36,141 nt of DNA. It comes from an uncultured Parasutterella sp. (GTDB lineage Bacteria; Pseudomonadota; Gammaproteobacteria; Burkholderiales; Burkholderiaceae_F). Each line of letters begins with the position of its first letter. The stretch's first letter is position 1. Position numbers and translations under genes: made by a program. The stretch is from positions 1 through 36,141 of the forward strand of contig CANQMZ010000004.1 of NCBI GenBank assembly GCA_947625105.1. The letters run 5' to 3'. Shown here in pieces: positions 9,427 to 18,992 of this stretch. The notes beneath the pieces are model-generated. The model was given only the letters and a program-made list of their open reading frames with translations, made no database searches and was not told the DNA's origin.

Positions 9427-10353
9427 ATGGAATACAAAGATTATTACAAAATCTTGGGACTCGAGCGTGGCGCAAGCGAGGCGGAGATTAAGAAAGCGTT
9501 CCGTAAGTTGGCCCACAAGTATCATCCGGATATTTCAAAAGAGAAAGATGCGGAGACAAAATTCAAAGACGTCAATGAGGCCTATCAGACGCTGTCAGAT
9601 CCTGAAAAAAAGGCGGCTTATGATCAGTTGGGTCAAAGAGCGGAGGGGAGCAATTTTGAACCGCCACCCGGTTGGGGAGGCTTCTCCGCAGGTTCCGGCG
9701 GCTTTGAAGGGTTTGATTTCGGAGGCGGCGGTTTTGATTTCGCGGACCTCTTCGCGCATATGGGCAGAGGAGCCTCTAGAAAACGGGCGGGAGAAGATAT
9801 CGAGGCCACCGTGGATATAACCCCTGAGCAAGCTTTTAACGGCACTGCGGTCGGGTTGTCGTTACGCGAGCCCGAGCAGGATTCCAGTGGTCGGATAAGG
9901 AACGTCAGCAAAAAATTGGAAGTAAAGATTCCTGCGGGCACGATCAGTGGGCAGAGGATGAGGCTGGTCGGCAAAGGAGGAATAGGTCACAATGGAGGTC
10001 CGAACGGCAATCTTTATATAACGGTCAATATCATCGAGGGAGGCCGCTTTAAGGTTGAAGGTCGCGATGTGTATGTTTCATTGCCTTTGACCGATTATGA
10101 AGCCGTCCTAGGAGCTGAGGTGGTGGTTCCAATGCTGTCTGGCAAAAGAATATCTGTGAAAGTTCCTGCCGGGACGAACGCAGGAAAAAGAATCCGTATT
10201 CCCGGGAAGGGATTCCCCAACAAAAAAGGCTCCCCAGGAGATATGTATCTCTTGGTTTCCATAGAGGTACCTACCAACCCCTCTGATGAGGAGAAGGAGC
10301 TTTACAGGAAGCTGTCAGAGGTTTCGAAGTTTAATCCTAGAGAAACGAGTTAG
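9427..10353 (+). CDS. cbpA: DnaJ-family co-chaperone CbpA-like (J domain, G/F-rich region, C-terminal domains, no zinc finger)
   Basis: J domain [33 protein letters not shown] with HPD; GGGG/F linker; no CXXCXGXG repeats; followed by cbpM. Confidence 0.9.
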   Translation: MEYKDYYKILGLERGASEAEIKKAFRKLAHKYHPDISKEKDAETKFKDVNEAYQTLSDPEKKAAYDQLGQRAEGSNFEPPPGWGGFSAGSGGFEGFDFGGGGFDFADLFAHMGRGASRKRAGEDIEATVDITPEQAFNGTAVGLSLREPEQDSSGRIRNVSKKLEVKIPAGTISGQRMRLVGKGGIGHNGGPNGNLYITVNIIEGGRFKVEGRDVYVSLPLTDYEAVLGAEVVVPMLSGKRISVKVPAGTNAGKRIRIPGKGFPNKKGSPGDMYLLVSIEVPTNPSDEEKELYRKLSEVSKFNPRETS

Positions 10354-10367
10354 AGGAGGAGAGGACC

Positions 10368-10673
10368 ATGAGTCAAACGATTTATACGGAGATTCAGGCG
10401 ACACTGGCTCCTGAAGAACTAAGAGAGATGAGCGGGTTACCAACAGAGATATTTGATGAGTTGGTTGAGTTAGGTGTTTTAAACGACATAGAGGAAGAAG
10501 GAGTAGATATCTCCCGGTGCGCACTTGTTTTTAGGAAAGCGAACCGCTTACAAAAGACGTTTGAGCTAGATAGCAGCGCCTTGGCATTATTGATTCATTA
10601 CATGTTGGAAGCCGAAGAACTCAGAAATGAACTTCATCGGACAAAAATTTTAAGTTTGAATCCTTACCTCTAG
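10368..10673 (+). CDS. cbpM: chaperone modulator CbpM (MerR-like)
   Basis: Small protein directly after cbpA with MerR/CbpM-like composition; RBS GAGGAGAGG. Confidence 0.78.
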   Translation: MSQTIYTEIQATLAPEELREMSGLPTEIFDELVELGVLNDIEEEGVDISRCALVFRKANRLQKTFELDSSALALLIHYMLEAEELRNELHRTKILSLNPYL

Positions 10674-10691
10674 TTGTTAAAAGACTATTGC

Positions 10692-10715
10692 GCCGGCGGA
10701 AGCCGGCTTATTTTT
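10692..10715 (+). terminator. Rho-independent terminator after cbpM
   Basis: GCCGGC-GGAA-GCCGGC followed by TTATTTTT. Confidence 0.85.
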
Positions 10716-10800
10716 GCCAGTAGTCAACATACGGGATAACCCCTTTGTTAAGGCAAAATTCTTTTTGTTTTGCTAACCTTGAGGGAAAGGAAGCTATATC

Positions 10801-12114
10801 GTGGATTTAACAACAAAATGTATTTTGATTTTTTTCTTGATTTTGGCAGCCGCTTATTTTGCCATCGCTGAGATTTCTCTAGCCGGATCAAGGAAAGTGA
10901 GACTAACTCAAATGGCGGAAGCAGGAAACAGTTCTGCTCATTTAGTGCTTAATTTGCAAGAAAAACCAGGTCCTTTCTTTTCTGTTATTCAGATCGGAAT
11001 AAATGCGGTGGCCATCTTGGGAGGCATAGTAGGAGAATCTGCCTTCACGGACGTTTTTTCTGACATCCTCAAATGGGTGGTTCCGGAAGAATTTTTGGAA
11101 ACGGTCTCTTTTATCTGTTCGTTTGTCCTAGTGACAATGCTTTTTGTGATCTTTGCCGATTTGATCCCCAAAAGAATTGGTCTAAACAAACCGGAGGAGA
11201 TATCGGTCAAGTTAATTCGGTCTATGTTGGTTCTGATTACCGTTTTGAAACCGCTAGTGTGGTTTCTGACGGTTATCTCCAATGCGATTATGAGACTATT
11301 TGGGTTACCAACGCAGAACAAAGACAAGATTACCAGTGAGGATATTGTCGCTACGGTAGATGCAGGCGCGGCTGCGGGGTTGTTAGCGCCAAATGAGCAG
11401 GCGGCGATTGAAAACGTGATGGATTTGGAAAGTCGGTTGGTTCCCAGTGCGATGACAACGCGTGATTATGTTGTCTATTTCACGCTAAACGAAAGCTATG
11501 AAAGCATTGCCCGGAAAATCGCTCAAAGCCCGCACAACAAATTTCTCGTTTGTGACCGTGACATAGATCACGTGGTGGGTTATGTTGATTCCAAGGACTT
11601 ACTTAAGAAGGTTATCAAGGGAAAGTCTTTTTCGCTAAAGGATGAGAATTTCATTTCTCCTTTGCCAGCAGTTCCTGATTCTTTGACTCTTACAGAGGTT
11701 TTATCTCTTTTTAAAAGCCAAAGAGCAGACTTTGCCTTTGTGGTTAATGAGTATGCGCTAACCGTGGGAATTATTACTCTTAATGACATCATGAGCACAG
11801 TCATGGGAGAGTTTGTTTTGACGCCAGACGACGCCCAAATTGTCCAAAGAGATGACGGCTCTTGGCTGGTCGATGGCGCAACACCGATAGACGATGTTGA
11901 AAGAGTTTTTGATTTTGGGAATTTACCCGAGGATGAAACTTATGAAACCGTGGCTGGTTTTATGATGTATATGCTCAGAAAGATTCCAAAACTTACAGAT
12001 CGCGTTGAATATGACGGCTATCGGTTTGAAGTCATTGATATGGAACAAAACCGTGTTGATAAGATCTTAATTACAAAGATCAAACGGAAAGAAAAAGAGA
12101 ACGGAGACAACTAA
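10801..12114 (+). CDS. DUF21/CBS-pair/CorC-HlyC domain membrane protein (YtfL/PaeA, 'hemolysin' family)
   Basis: GTG start; DUF21 FFLILAAAYFAIAEISLAGSRKVRLTQMAEAGN, CBS pair, C-terminal transporter-associated domain (DGSWLVDGATPIDDVERVF). Confidence 0.88.
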   Translation: MDLTTKCILIFFLILAAAYFAIAEISLAGSRKVRLTQMAEAGNSSAHLVLNLQEKPGPFFSVIQIGINAVAILGGIVGESAFTDVFSDILKWVVPEEFLETVSFICSFVLVTMLFVIFADLIPKRIGLNKPEEISVKLIRSMLVLITVLKPLVWFLTVISNAIMRLFGLPTQNKDKITSEDIVATVDAGAAAGLLAPNEQAAIENVMDLESRLVPSAMTTRDYVVYFTLNESYESIARKIAQSPHNKFLVCDRDIDHVVGYVDSKDLLKKVIKGKSFSLKDENFISPLPAVPDSLTLTEVLSLFKSQRADFAFVVNEYALTVGIITLNDIMSTVMGEFVLTPDDAQIVQRDDGSWLVDGATPIDDVERVFDFGNLPEDETYETVAGFMMYMLRKIPKLTDRVEYDGYRFEVIDMEQNRVDKILITKIKRKEKENGDN

Positions 12115-12142
12115 CCAGAACGACAAGAGACGATTAAAAACC

Positions 12143-12222
12143 CAAACTCCTGCGAATTAATTCCTCGAATATTTTTTGGGTTGTGAAAATTTTTCTTGCT
12201 TAAGATAAAGAAAATAATGTGG
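12143..12222 (+). repeat. intergenic repeat copy A (partner near 34921-34998)
   Basis: Shares cgaata-tttt-ggg(t)tgtgaaaat-ttcttg-tt-a-g-taaagaaaat-at with copy B, plus flanking aaactcc-gc-aa. Confidence 0.7.
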
Positions 12223-12291
12223 GAAGTTATTTTTTATCAGAGAGGTACAGAGACCATCATTCTGCTGCCTGAAGGAGAAAAATTCTCGTAG
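12217..12291 (+). pseudogene. remnant of a HI_1419-type RelE/ParE/HigB-like toxin C-terminus
   Basis: In-frame MWEVIFYQRGTETIILLPEGEKFS* resembles the conserved 'RVYF..-G--(I/V)ILLL-GGDKS-Q' C-terminal strand of this toxin family. No upstream portion found. Confidence 0.5.
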
Positions 12292-12473
12292 AAGCTGGAT
12301 ATTGCGGGGCACTAATCAGAGGCATGACTGGTGTTTCGAGAAAGAGGGGACTAGCCAAGGAGCGGCTTTACCAGTTTCTCAGCAAGACTGGTAATCCATC
12401 ATTTAACTCTACCCTGGAAGTTTTCTGCTCATTTGGAGTGCCGCAGCTTGTACCAGGCGTTAACTATCGCTAA
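12273..12473 (+). pseudogene. remnant of a HI_1420-type addiction-module antidote protein
   Basis: Frame open from after TGA at 12270: RRKILVEAGYCGALIRGMTGVSRKRGLAKERLYQFLSKTGNPSFNSTLEVFCSFGVPQLVPGVNYR*. Matches the family core 'RG(M)--VA---GL-RE-LY--LS--GNPSF-T-L-VL-ALG'. N-terminal half missing. Confidence 0.72.
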
Positions 12474-12564
12474 TGACGTTTTTCGTTTTCTCAAACCGCT
12501 AGATATGTTGGTCCCAAACTCCCGAGTTATGAAACTTGATTGCTATATCCATCTAGCTAGTTGG

Positions 12565-15051
12565 TTAGGCAGTCTTTTTTGTTCTTTTAGTTGCAGTTGA
12601 ACGTTTAGCCCGGGGAGCTCTTTCCTCGAATTTGAACCCGATTTTTCCCTTTGCGTCTTTAACTAAGTAAGCAGAGAAATTTCGGTTAGTTTTTTTAGAG
12701 ACGAAACCATCGAGAAGGTCTGTGGATCCTGTTGAAAGGAGTTTTGCCATCTGCTCCCGGGAAATTGGCTGCTGAAGAATGATCTTAGAGCTTCTAAAGG
12801 TGCAGGGCTTATCTTTTTTGAGGGTATTTTCACAAACATAGCTCGACTCACTCTCGTAGACATTCCCACCACAGGCGGGACATTTACCGACAGGAGGTTC
12901 TTTCTTTAAATCATCGAGATTTTCGACTTGCTTCTTCTGTTCGTTACCAAAATCAAAATCGAGTTTGTAATCAGGAGCCCCAGACAGTCTAAGCAGGGCG
13001 GTAAAAGGACGGCCCAACTTGCTGATGAAGCCATCAACGGGTCCGAACTGACCTTTCAAAATGAGTTCATCGACTTCTTTGGGTTCAAATGTCCGACCAC
13101 CGGGATGTTTCGTGATGCTGAAATCACAATCTTCGCAAGCATAACGCTTATAGTTTTCTATAACCCTGCCACCACATTTCGGACAAGGAGCTTTCAGGAT
13201 CGAGGGATTTGCTAAAGGAACGGTATCGGCTTCATAGGATTTTGCTCTATCGACAATTTCTGTGGTTAGCTTTCCGATTTCGCTCATGAACTTTTCGCGA
13301 GAGAGCTGACCTTTTTCTATTTGAGCAAGTTTGTATTCCCATTCTCCGGTTAATTCAGCCTCCGATAGGGTTTCTATTCTTAAGCCTTTTAGTAGCGACA
13401 GAAGCTGGAATGCTTTTGCCGTCGGGGTGAGGTCTTTGCCTTCGCGGATCATATAACCCTGAAGGATCAATCCCTCAATAATTGCAGCCCTAGTGGCTGG
13501 AGTACCAATACCCTTCTCAGAAATGGCTTCTCTTAATTCGCTTTCTTCAATGTCTTTTCCAGCGCTTTCCATGGCGCTCAGCAAAGTCGCTTCAGTATAC
13601 CGAGCAGGAGGTTTTGTCGCGCAGGCTACGGGGGAAACTTTGACGGCGAGAGGAGTTTCGTCTTTTGTGACTTCAACCAAGGAGGTTTCACCACTTTCGG
13701 CTGTTTTGCCATAGACAGCAAGCCAACCGGGAACAACAAGAACTTTCCCTTCGGAAATAAAGGAATATTTCCCTATAACGGTAGTTCGAACTGTGTTTTT
13801 GTACTCTGCGACAGGGAAGAAATTTGCGATAAAACGTCTACAAACAAGGTCGTAAATCTTTTGTTCTGCTTCAGAAAGCTTATGCGTCGGTTTTTGAATC
13901 GTAGGGATAATCGCAAAGTGATCGCTAATCTTTGCATTGTTAAATATCCGCTTATTAGGTTTTACCCAATGATTTTTCAAAACTTCTTTTGCAAAAGGAC
14001 TATCAAGCTGTTCTAAAGTTTCTTTAACTGTCGGTATGTAGTCCTCAGGTAAGGCTCTCGAATCGGTTCTCGGATAAGTAAGGAGCTTATGCTTTTCGTA
14101 GAGTGCCTGGGCTAAAGAGAGAGTTGTTTTTGCGGAAAAACCGAAACGACTATTGGCTTCTCTTTGCAAAGAAGTCAAATCGAACAAAAGAGGGCAGACG
14201 TTTGTAGAAGGTTTGGAAGTCTCAGTAAAGGTACCGCTTTGATTAACACACGCAGAAGCAATCTCACGAGCCTGCTCTTCCGACCATATCCTTTCCTGTC
14301 GAAGGTCCGGGTCATCGGATTTCTTAAAACTGGGATCGAAATATTTTCCGGAGTAAACACCCCTTTGGACCTTGAAATCCGCATGGACTTCCCAGTAATT
14401 TCTAGGTTTAAATTGTCGAATCGCCTCCTCTCGTTTGACTACCAGAGCAAGAGTCGGGGTTTGGACTCTACCCACGGTGGTTAGGAAAAAGCCACCGTCT
14501 TTACTATTAAAAGCGGTCATGGCACGAGTGCCATTGATTCCGACAAGCCAATCGGCCTCAGAACGACTTTTGGCGGCGGCCGCCAAGTTCTGCATTTCAG
14601 AATCACTTCTTAAATGCTTAAAAGCTTCTTGGATTGAAGACTTGGTCATTGATTGCAGCCAAAGACGTTGTATGGGTTTCTTTGATTTAACTGCTTCAAC
14701 AATGTACCTGAAGATCAACTCTCCTTCTCTGCCGGCATCGCAGGCATTGATTAGAGAATCGACTTCTTTGCTTTTGATTAATTTGGAAAGACTCTTGAGT
14801 TTTGCTTCTGATTTTTTAATAGGAAGGAGGTCGAAATGCGGAGGAATCACGGGCAAGTGTGCAAAGCTCCACTTTCCTCTTTTTACTTCGTAAGCATCAG
14901 GGGCTTTAATTTCGAGAAGATGACCAACCGCTGAAGCAACGATATAGTGTTCTCCTTCGTAATGATCACCAACTTTTTTCATTCCGCCAAGGACTTTGGC
15001 GATATCGGTAGCCACGGACGGTTTTTCTGCAATAACTAAGGTTTTTCCCAT
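12565..15051 (-). CDS. topB: DNA topoisomerase III
   Basis: MGKTLVIAEKPSVATDIAKVLGG; TOPRIM (SLINACDAGREGELIFRYI); active-site region LTYPRTDSRALPEDY; C-terminal zinc ribbons. Confidence 0.95.
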   Translation of the reverse strand: MGKTLVIAEKPSVATDIAKVLGGMKKVGDHYEGEHYIVASAVGHLLEIKAPDAYEVKRGKWSFAHLPVIPPHFDLLPIKKSEAKLKSLSKLIKSKEVDSLINACDAGREGELIFRYIVEAVKSKKPIQRLWLQSMTKSSIQEAFKHLRSDSEMQNLAAAAKSRSEADWLVGINGTRAMTAFNSKDGGFFLTTVGRVQTPTLALVVKREEAIRQFKPRNYWEVHADFKVQRGVYSGKYFDPSFKKSDDPDLRQERIWSEEQAREIASACVNQSGTFTETSKPSTNVCPLLFDLTSLQREANSRFGFSAKTTLSLAQALYEKHKLLTYPRTDSRALPEDYIPTVKETLEQLDSPFAKEVLKNHWVKPNKRIFNNAKISDHFAIIPTIQKPTHKLSEAEQKIYDLVCRRFIANFFPVAEYKNTVRTTVIGKYSFISEGKVLVVPGWLAVYGKTAESGETSLVEVTKDETPLAVKVSPVACATKPPARYTEATLLSAMESAGKDIEESELREAISEKGIGTPATRAAIIEGLILQGYMIREGKDLTPTAKAFQLLSLLKGLRIETLSEAELTGEWEYKLAQIEKGQLSREKFMSEIGKLTTEIVDRAKSYEADTVPLANPSILKAPCPKCGGRVIENYKRYACEDCDFSITKHPGGRTFEPKEVDELILKGQFGPVDGFISKLGRPFTALLRLSGAPDYKLDFDFGNEQKKQVENLDDLKKEPPVGKCPACGGNVYESESSYVCENTLKKDKPCTFRSSKIILQQPISREQMAKLLSTGSTDLLDGFVSKKTNRNFSAYLVKDAKGKIGFKFEERAPRAKRSTATKRTKKTA

Positions 15052-15188
15052 GATTTTTCCCAAAATCTTTTTTTTAAGTTAGCACTTTTTGAGATTTTGT
15101 GTTTTTGTGAGCGAGAAATCAGTGACTCAAGAGCTTGTCAATCTGTACAATTCGCTTAATTTGAGGATAAAAACTGGGAGTGCATGTC

Positions 15189-15725
15189 GTGTCGTTGTTA
15201 CCGATTTTAAAGTATCCGGATTTAAGACTGACCAAAAAAGCAGCGGTTGTTACTGAATTCAACGATGAGTTAAAGCAGCTGGCAGCCGATATGGCTGAAA
15301 CAATGTATAAAGCCCCGGGAGTCGGTTTGGCAGCAACTCAAATAGATCGACACATCAGGCTAATCGTGATAGATGTCTCGGAGGAAAAAAACGAACTCTT
15401 GGTTCTTGTCAACCCGGAAGTTATAGAAAAAAGCGAAGAGACCAAGGTGTGCGAAGAGGGCTGCCTCTCACTGCCGGGGATATTCGACAAGGTTGAAAGG
15501 GCTTCTCAGGTAAAAATTAGGGCACAAAACTTGGAAGGAAAAAGCTTTGAAATTGATTGTGATGGTCTTTTGGCGGTGTGTGTGCAACACGAGATGGATC
15601 ATTTAGAAGGAAAAGTTTTTGTCGACCACCTCAGCCAGCTGAAAAAAACTCGCATTCTCCACAAAATCAAAAAACAAAGACTTGAAAAGGCCAAAGAAGA
15701 GAAAGCGGCTACAAATCCTAGTTAA
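15189..15725 (+). CDS. def: peptide deformylase (GTG start; alternative GTG at 15180)
   Basis: GVGLAATQ, EGCLSLPG and QHEMDHLEGKVF motifs. Confidence 0.95.
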   Translation: MSLLPILKYPDLRLTKKAAVVTEFNDELKQLAADMAETMYKAPGVGLAATQIDRHIRLIVIDVSEEKNELLVLVNPEVIEKSEETKVCEEGCLSLPGIFDKVERASQVKIRAQNLEGKSFEIDCDGLLAVCVQHEMDHLEGKVFVDHLSQLKKTRILHKIKKQRLEKAKEEKAATNPS

Positions 15726-15728
15726 TAA

Positions 15729-16628
15729 CTAAGCTTCTACCTGCCAAACATGAGACGCGATTAAGGAGGCTATAGTTTCGAAATGAATCGGAGGGAAGTC
15801 GTGTCCCATCTTCGGTAACACTTCCAATTTTGCATTTGGGATTAATTCCGCAACCTCCTTCCCTGCCGCAAGGGGAAGCAGAGGATCATCCTTTCCATGT
15901 ATAACCAGGGTTGGAGTTTTCAGGCGACTTAATTGAGAGGATCGATCTCCGCTGGCAAGAATAGCTAAAAGCTGTCGCTCGGAGGCTTTTGCGTCAAACT
16001 CGTACTGCGCAATCGAGGAAAGCATTTTCTTTGCGACGTCCTCAGGATATTGGTAGTCGGGACTTTTCAGGATGGAAAAGATTCTGTAGTAGTGTTGGGC
16101 GCGATTTTCAACGGAATGAATGTCTCCGTTCGGTTGCATGAGTAAGGTATAGATGGCTTTGACTTTTCCAAAGCCAGTCCTAGGATTGCCGGAGGCGGAC
16201 ATGATAGATGTTAAGGACTGCACTTTAGAGGGGCGTATCGTTGCCAATACTTGAGCAATCATTCCACCCAATGAAGCACCGACCACATGAATTCTTTTGA
16301 GGGACAAATACCCTAACAGCTCGTCAATGTCTAAAGCCATGTCTTCAAGCTTATAGGGGGCCGCGACAGGAAGCCTTAGCAGAGCTCTGCCAATAGCCAT
16401 CGGCACAGAGTAGGGAATGACGGCTTTCTTGAACTTATCTGAAAATCCGGAATCTCGGTTATCAACCGTGATGACTCTTAGACCTTTCTCGATTAACATC
16501 GAGATAAAAGACTGAGGCCAAACGGCTGATGGCGTTCCCAAACCCATCACGAGTAAAACGGCAGGCAAGCTCGTGTCGCCATAGGACTCGTAATAAAGAT
16601 TTATATGTTTTAGTTTGGCGATCGGCAT
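15729..16628 (-). CDS. alpha/beta hydrolase
   Basis: Nucleophile elbow GASLGGM, oxyanion region VMGLG, acid/His regions HGKDDPL and MGHDFPP. Confidence 0.85.
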   Translation of the reverse strand: MPIAKLKHINLYYESYGDTSLPAVLLVMGLGTPSAVWPQSFISMLIEKGLRVITVDNRDSGFSDKFKKAVIPYSVPMAIGRALLRLPVAAPYKLEDMALDIDELLGYLSLKRIHVVGASLGGMIAQVLATIRPSKVQSLTSIMSASGNPRTGFGKVKAIYTLLMQPNGDIHSVENRAQHYYRIFSILKSPDYQYPEDVAKKMLSSIAQYEFDAKASERQLLAILASGDRSSQLSRLKTPTLVIHGKDDPLLPLAAGKEVAELIPNAKLEVLPKMGHDFPPIHFETIASLIASHVWQVEA

Positions 16629-16719
16629 TTTCAAAAAAGCTCGTCAATGTCAAAAAAATGATATTTATGTAACATACTACTCACTTAGTTCGATCCTTTA
16701 CAGTTTTTACGAGGTCATA

Positions 16720-17691
16720 ATGAGGATTCTTTTTGCCGGAACACCTTTTTTTGCCGCAGAGGCTCTCGAGAGCTTGATCAAAGAACATTTTGATGTAGCT
16801 ATGGTTTTAAGCCAACCTGATCGTCCAGCAGGAAGAGGAAGAAAACTTAAGAGTAGTGAAGTAAAAGAGATTGCTTTAAGGCATGGAATTCCGGTGGAAA
16901 CCCCGTTGACCTTGAGGAAGAGCAAAGGCGGCGAGGCAGTTGAAAAATTGTACGAAAGACTGCGTTCCTTGCAAATTGATTTATTTGTGGTGGCCGCGTA
17001 CGGCTTGATTCTTCCGGAAGAATTTTTGGAAATTCCGAAAGGAATTCTTCATGACAAATATCCCTCGTTGAAGGCAATAAATATTCACGGGAGTTTGCTT
17101 CCTAGATGGCGCGGAGCTGCACCAATTGCCCGAGCAATAGAAGCGGGAGATAGCAAAACGGGTATCACGCTTATGCAAATGGATGCCGGCTTGGACACTG
17201 GTCCAATGCTATTTAAAAAGGAATTGCCGATTGAACCAAGTGATACAGCAGGTGAACTAACTCAAAAACTGGCCCGTCTTGGCGCACGGATGCTAATTGA
17301 GTATCTGAAAAATCCGGAGGATTTTCCTCCTCAGAATCAACCGGCAGACGGTACTTATGCAAAAAAAATAACAAAAGAGGAAACAAAAATAGATTGGACC
17401 GCTTCGGCGAAAACCATTGCCAACAAGATCAAGGCGTTTAACCCTGTGCCGGGTTGTGTTGCGGTTTATGAAGAAGAGAGTCTGAAAATTTGGATGGCGC
17501 AAGAATGCGAAGTACAGACTCAGGAAAAACCGGGAACGATTTTGACTGCGGACGCTTCAGGCTTGTACATTGCTTGTGGGCAATCGAGCGTTCTAAAGGT
17601 TACTGAATTACAAAAGCCGGGTGGTAGGCGGTTGGCGATTAAAGAATTTCTCCTTGGGCATCCTATTGAGAGAGGACAACAGCTTCAATGA
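16720..17691 (+). CDS. fmt: methionyl-tRNA formyltransferase
   Basis: MRILFAGTPFFAAEALESL; SLLPRWRGAAPI; GITLMQMDAGLDTGPML. ATG at 16720 preferred over the upstream extension. Confidence 0.95.
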   Translation: MRILFAGTPFFAAEALESLIKEHFDVAMVLSQPDRPAGRGRKLKSSEVKEIALRHGIPVETPLTLRKSKGGEAVEKLYERLRSLQIDLFVVAAYGLILPEEFLEIPKGILHDKYPSLKAINIHGSLLPRWRGAAPIARAIEAGDSKTGITLMQMDAGLDTGPMLFKKELPIEPSDTAGELTQKLARLGARMLIEYLKNPEDFPPQNQPADGTYAKKITKEETKIDWTASAKTIANKIKAFNPVPGCVAVYEEESLKIWMAQECEVQTQEKPGTILTADASGLYIACGQSSVLKVTELQKPGGRRLAIKEFLLGHPIERGQQLQ

Positions 17692-18992
17692 AACGAGACT
17701 CACTAGGTTTCCTGATAAAGTTGGCCGCAGAGGCGTGGAGGAGTTTTAAAGAGGGAAACTCCATTGAAAAAGCGATCTCTCAGAACAATTACGCCACTGG
17801 CAAAGAAAGAGCGGCAATCCAGAGCATCGTTTTTTTCTCAATGAGAAAGAAAGCTTTGATTGACTGGGTTGTTAAAAAGCTGGTATCAAGAGCGCCGACC
17901 GAGCCAACAAGGTCCGTCCTAGAAATTTCGATTGGTTTATTAAACAATCCCAAAGAAAACGCGTATACGGTGGTTAATCAGGCTGTTCAACTAGTGAAGG
18001 AGACACCCACTACCAAAAATTCCGCAAATTTCATCAATGCGATTCTTCGTCGTTTTTTGAGAGAAAAAGAGCAACTCTTGCAGGAGGCAGGTTCCGACGA
18101 AGTCGTTAAGTACAATGCTCCACGGTGGTGGATAAACAGATATAAGGCGGTTTTTGGTAAAGAGTCGGAAAAAATTTTCTTTCTCCAAAAACGTCAACCG
18201 CCGATGGTTCTTAGAGTTAACCGAAGGAAAGGTTCACCGGCAGAAATACAGGAAGAATTTCTGCGGCAAAGGATAAATGCTCAATGCATCGGGTTAGACG
18301 GATTAATACTGGAAAAACCGCTACCCGTTGATCAAGTGCCAGGATTTTTGGAAGGTTGGATTTCTGTTCAAGACGCAGGCAGTCAGTTGGCAGCTAGGTT
18401 TTTAGATGTAAAAGATGGAATGAGCGTTTTGGATGCCTGTGCCGCGCCCGGCGGGAAGACCGCTCATATCCTCGAGTTGGCAGAAGCAAATGTTTTGGCT
18501 TTGGAAGTGGACCCTAAGAGAGCAATCCGAATTCAGGAAAACCTCGACCGGTTGGGTTTTCAGGCGAGCATAAAAGTGGCCGATGCCGGAAAACCCGAGC
18601 AATGGTGGGATGGACAACCATTCGATAGGATTTTGCTTGATGCTCCCTGCACAGCATCGGGTATCGTTAGAAGACATCCGGATATTCCTTGGCTTAGGAG
18701 GCCGGAAGATATCGAGGCGTTGGCAAAAACGCAACAGTATCTGTTGATGAAACTTTGGCCGTTACTTGCCAGAGGCGGCAAAATGCTTTATTCGGTATGT
18801 TCAGTGTTTGACGAGGAAGGGCCAAGGCAAATCCAAAGATTTATGAAAACATCAGTTGGCGTTAAACTGATGCCCTTGGGAGGAAGTGGAGAAACGTTAT
18901 TGAGACTTAGACCATCACAAGAAGAAAGAGATGGCGCTTCATGGCCTGGGACTCACGATGGATTCTTTTATGCCTTAATTGAGAAGTTTTGA
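17688..18992 (+). CDS. rsmB: 16S rRNA (cytosine-967-C5)-methyltransferase
   Basis: NusB-like N-terminus; VLDACAAPGGKTAHILEL, DAPCTASGIVRRHPDI, YSVCSVFDEE. Confidence 0.94.
   Translation: MKRDSLGFLIKLAAEAWRSFKEGNSIEKAISQNNYATGKERAAIQSIVFFSMRKKALIDWVVKKLVSRAPTEPTRSVLEISIGLLNNPKENAYTVVNQAVQLVKETPTTKNSANFINAILRRFLREKEQLLQEAGSDEVVKYNAPRWWINRYKAVFGKESEKIFFLQKRQPPMVLRVNRRKGSPAEIQEEFLRQRINAQCIGLDGLILEKPLPVDQVPGFLEGWISVQDAGSQLAARFLDVKDGMSVLDACAAPGGKTAHILELAEANVLALEVDPKRAIRIQENLDRLGFQASIKVADAGKPEQWWDGQPFDRILLDAPCTASGIVRRHPDIPWLRRPEDIEALAKTQQYLLMKLWPLLARGGKMLYSVCSVFDEEGPRQIQRFMKTSVGVKLMPLGGSGETLLRLRPSQEERDGASWPGTHDGFFYALIEKF

Noticed and set aside
9633-9974. Minus-strand 113-aa ORF antisense to cbpA
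   Set aside because: Shadow ORF of the G/F-rich linker (proline-rich low complexity); no RBS or family match.
12140-12185. AACCCAAA...TTTGGGTT inverted repeat inside repeat copy A as a terminator
   Set aside because: The loop is about 30 nt, the stem is AT-rich, and the pairing is not preserved in copy B.
14435-14893. Plus-strand 152-aa ORF inside topB
   Set aside because: Antisense shadow of a strongly conserved topB coding region.
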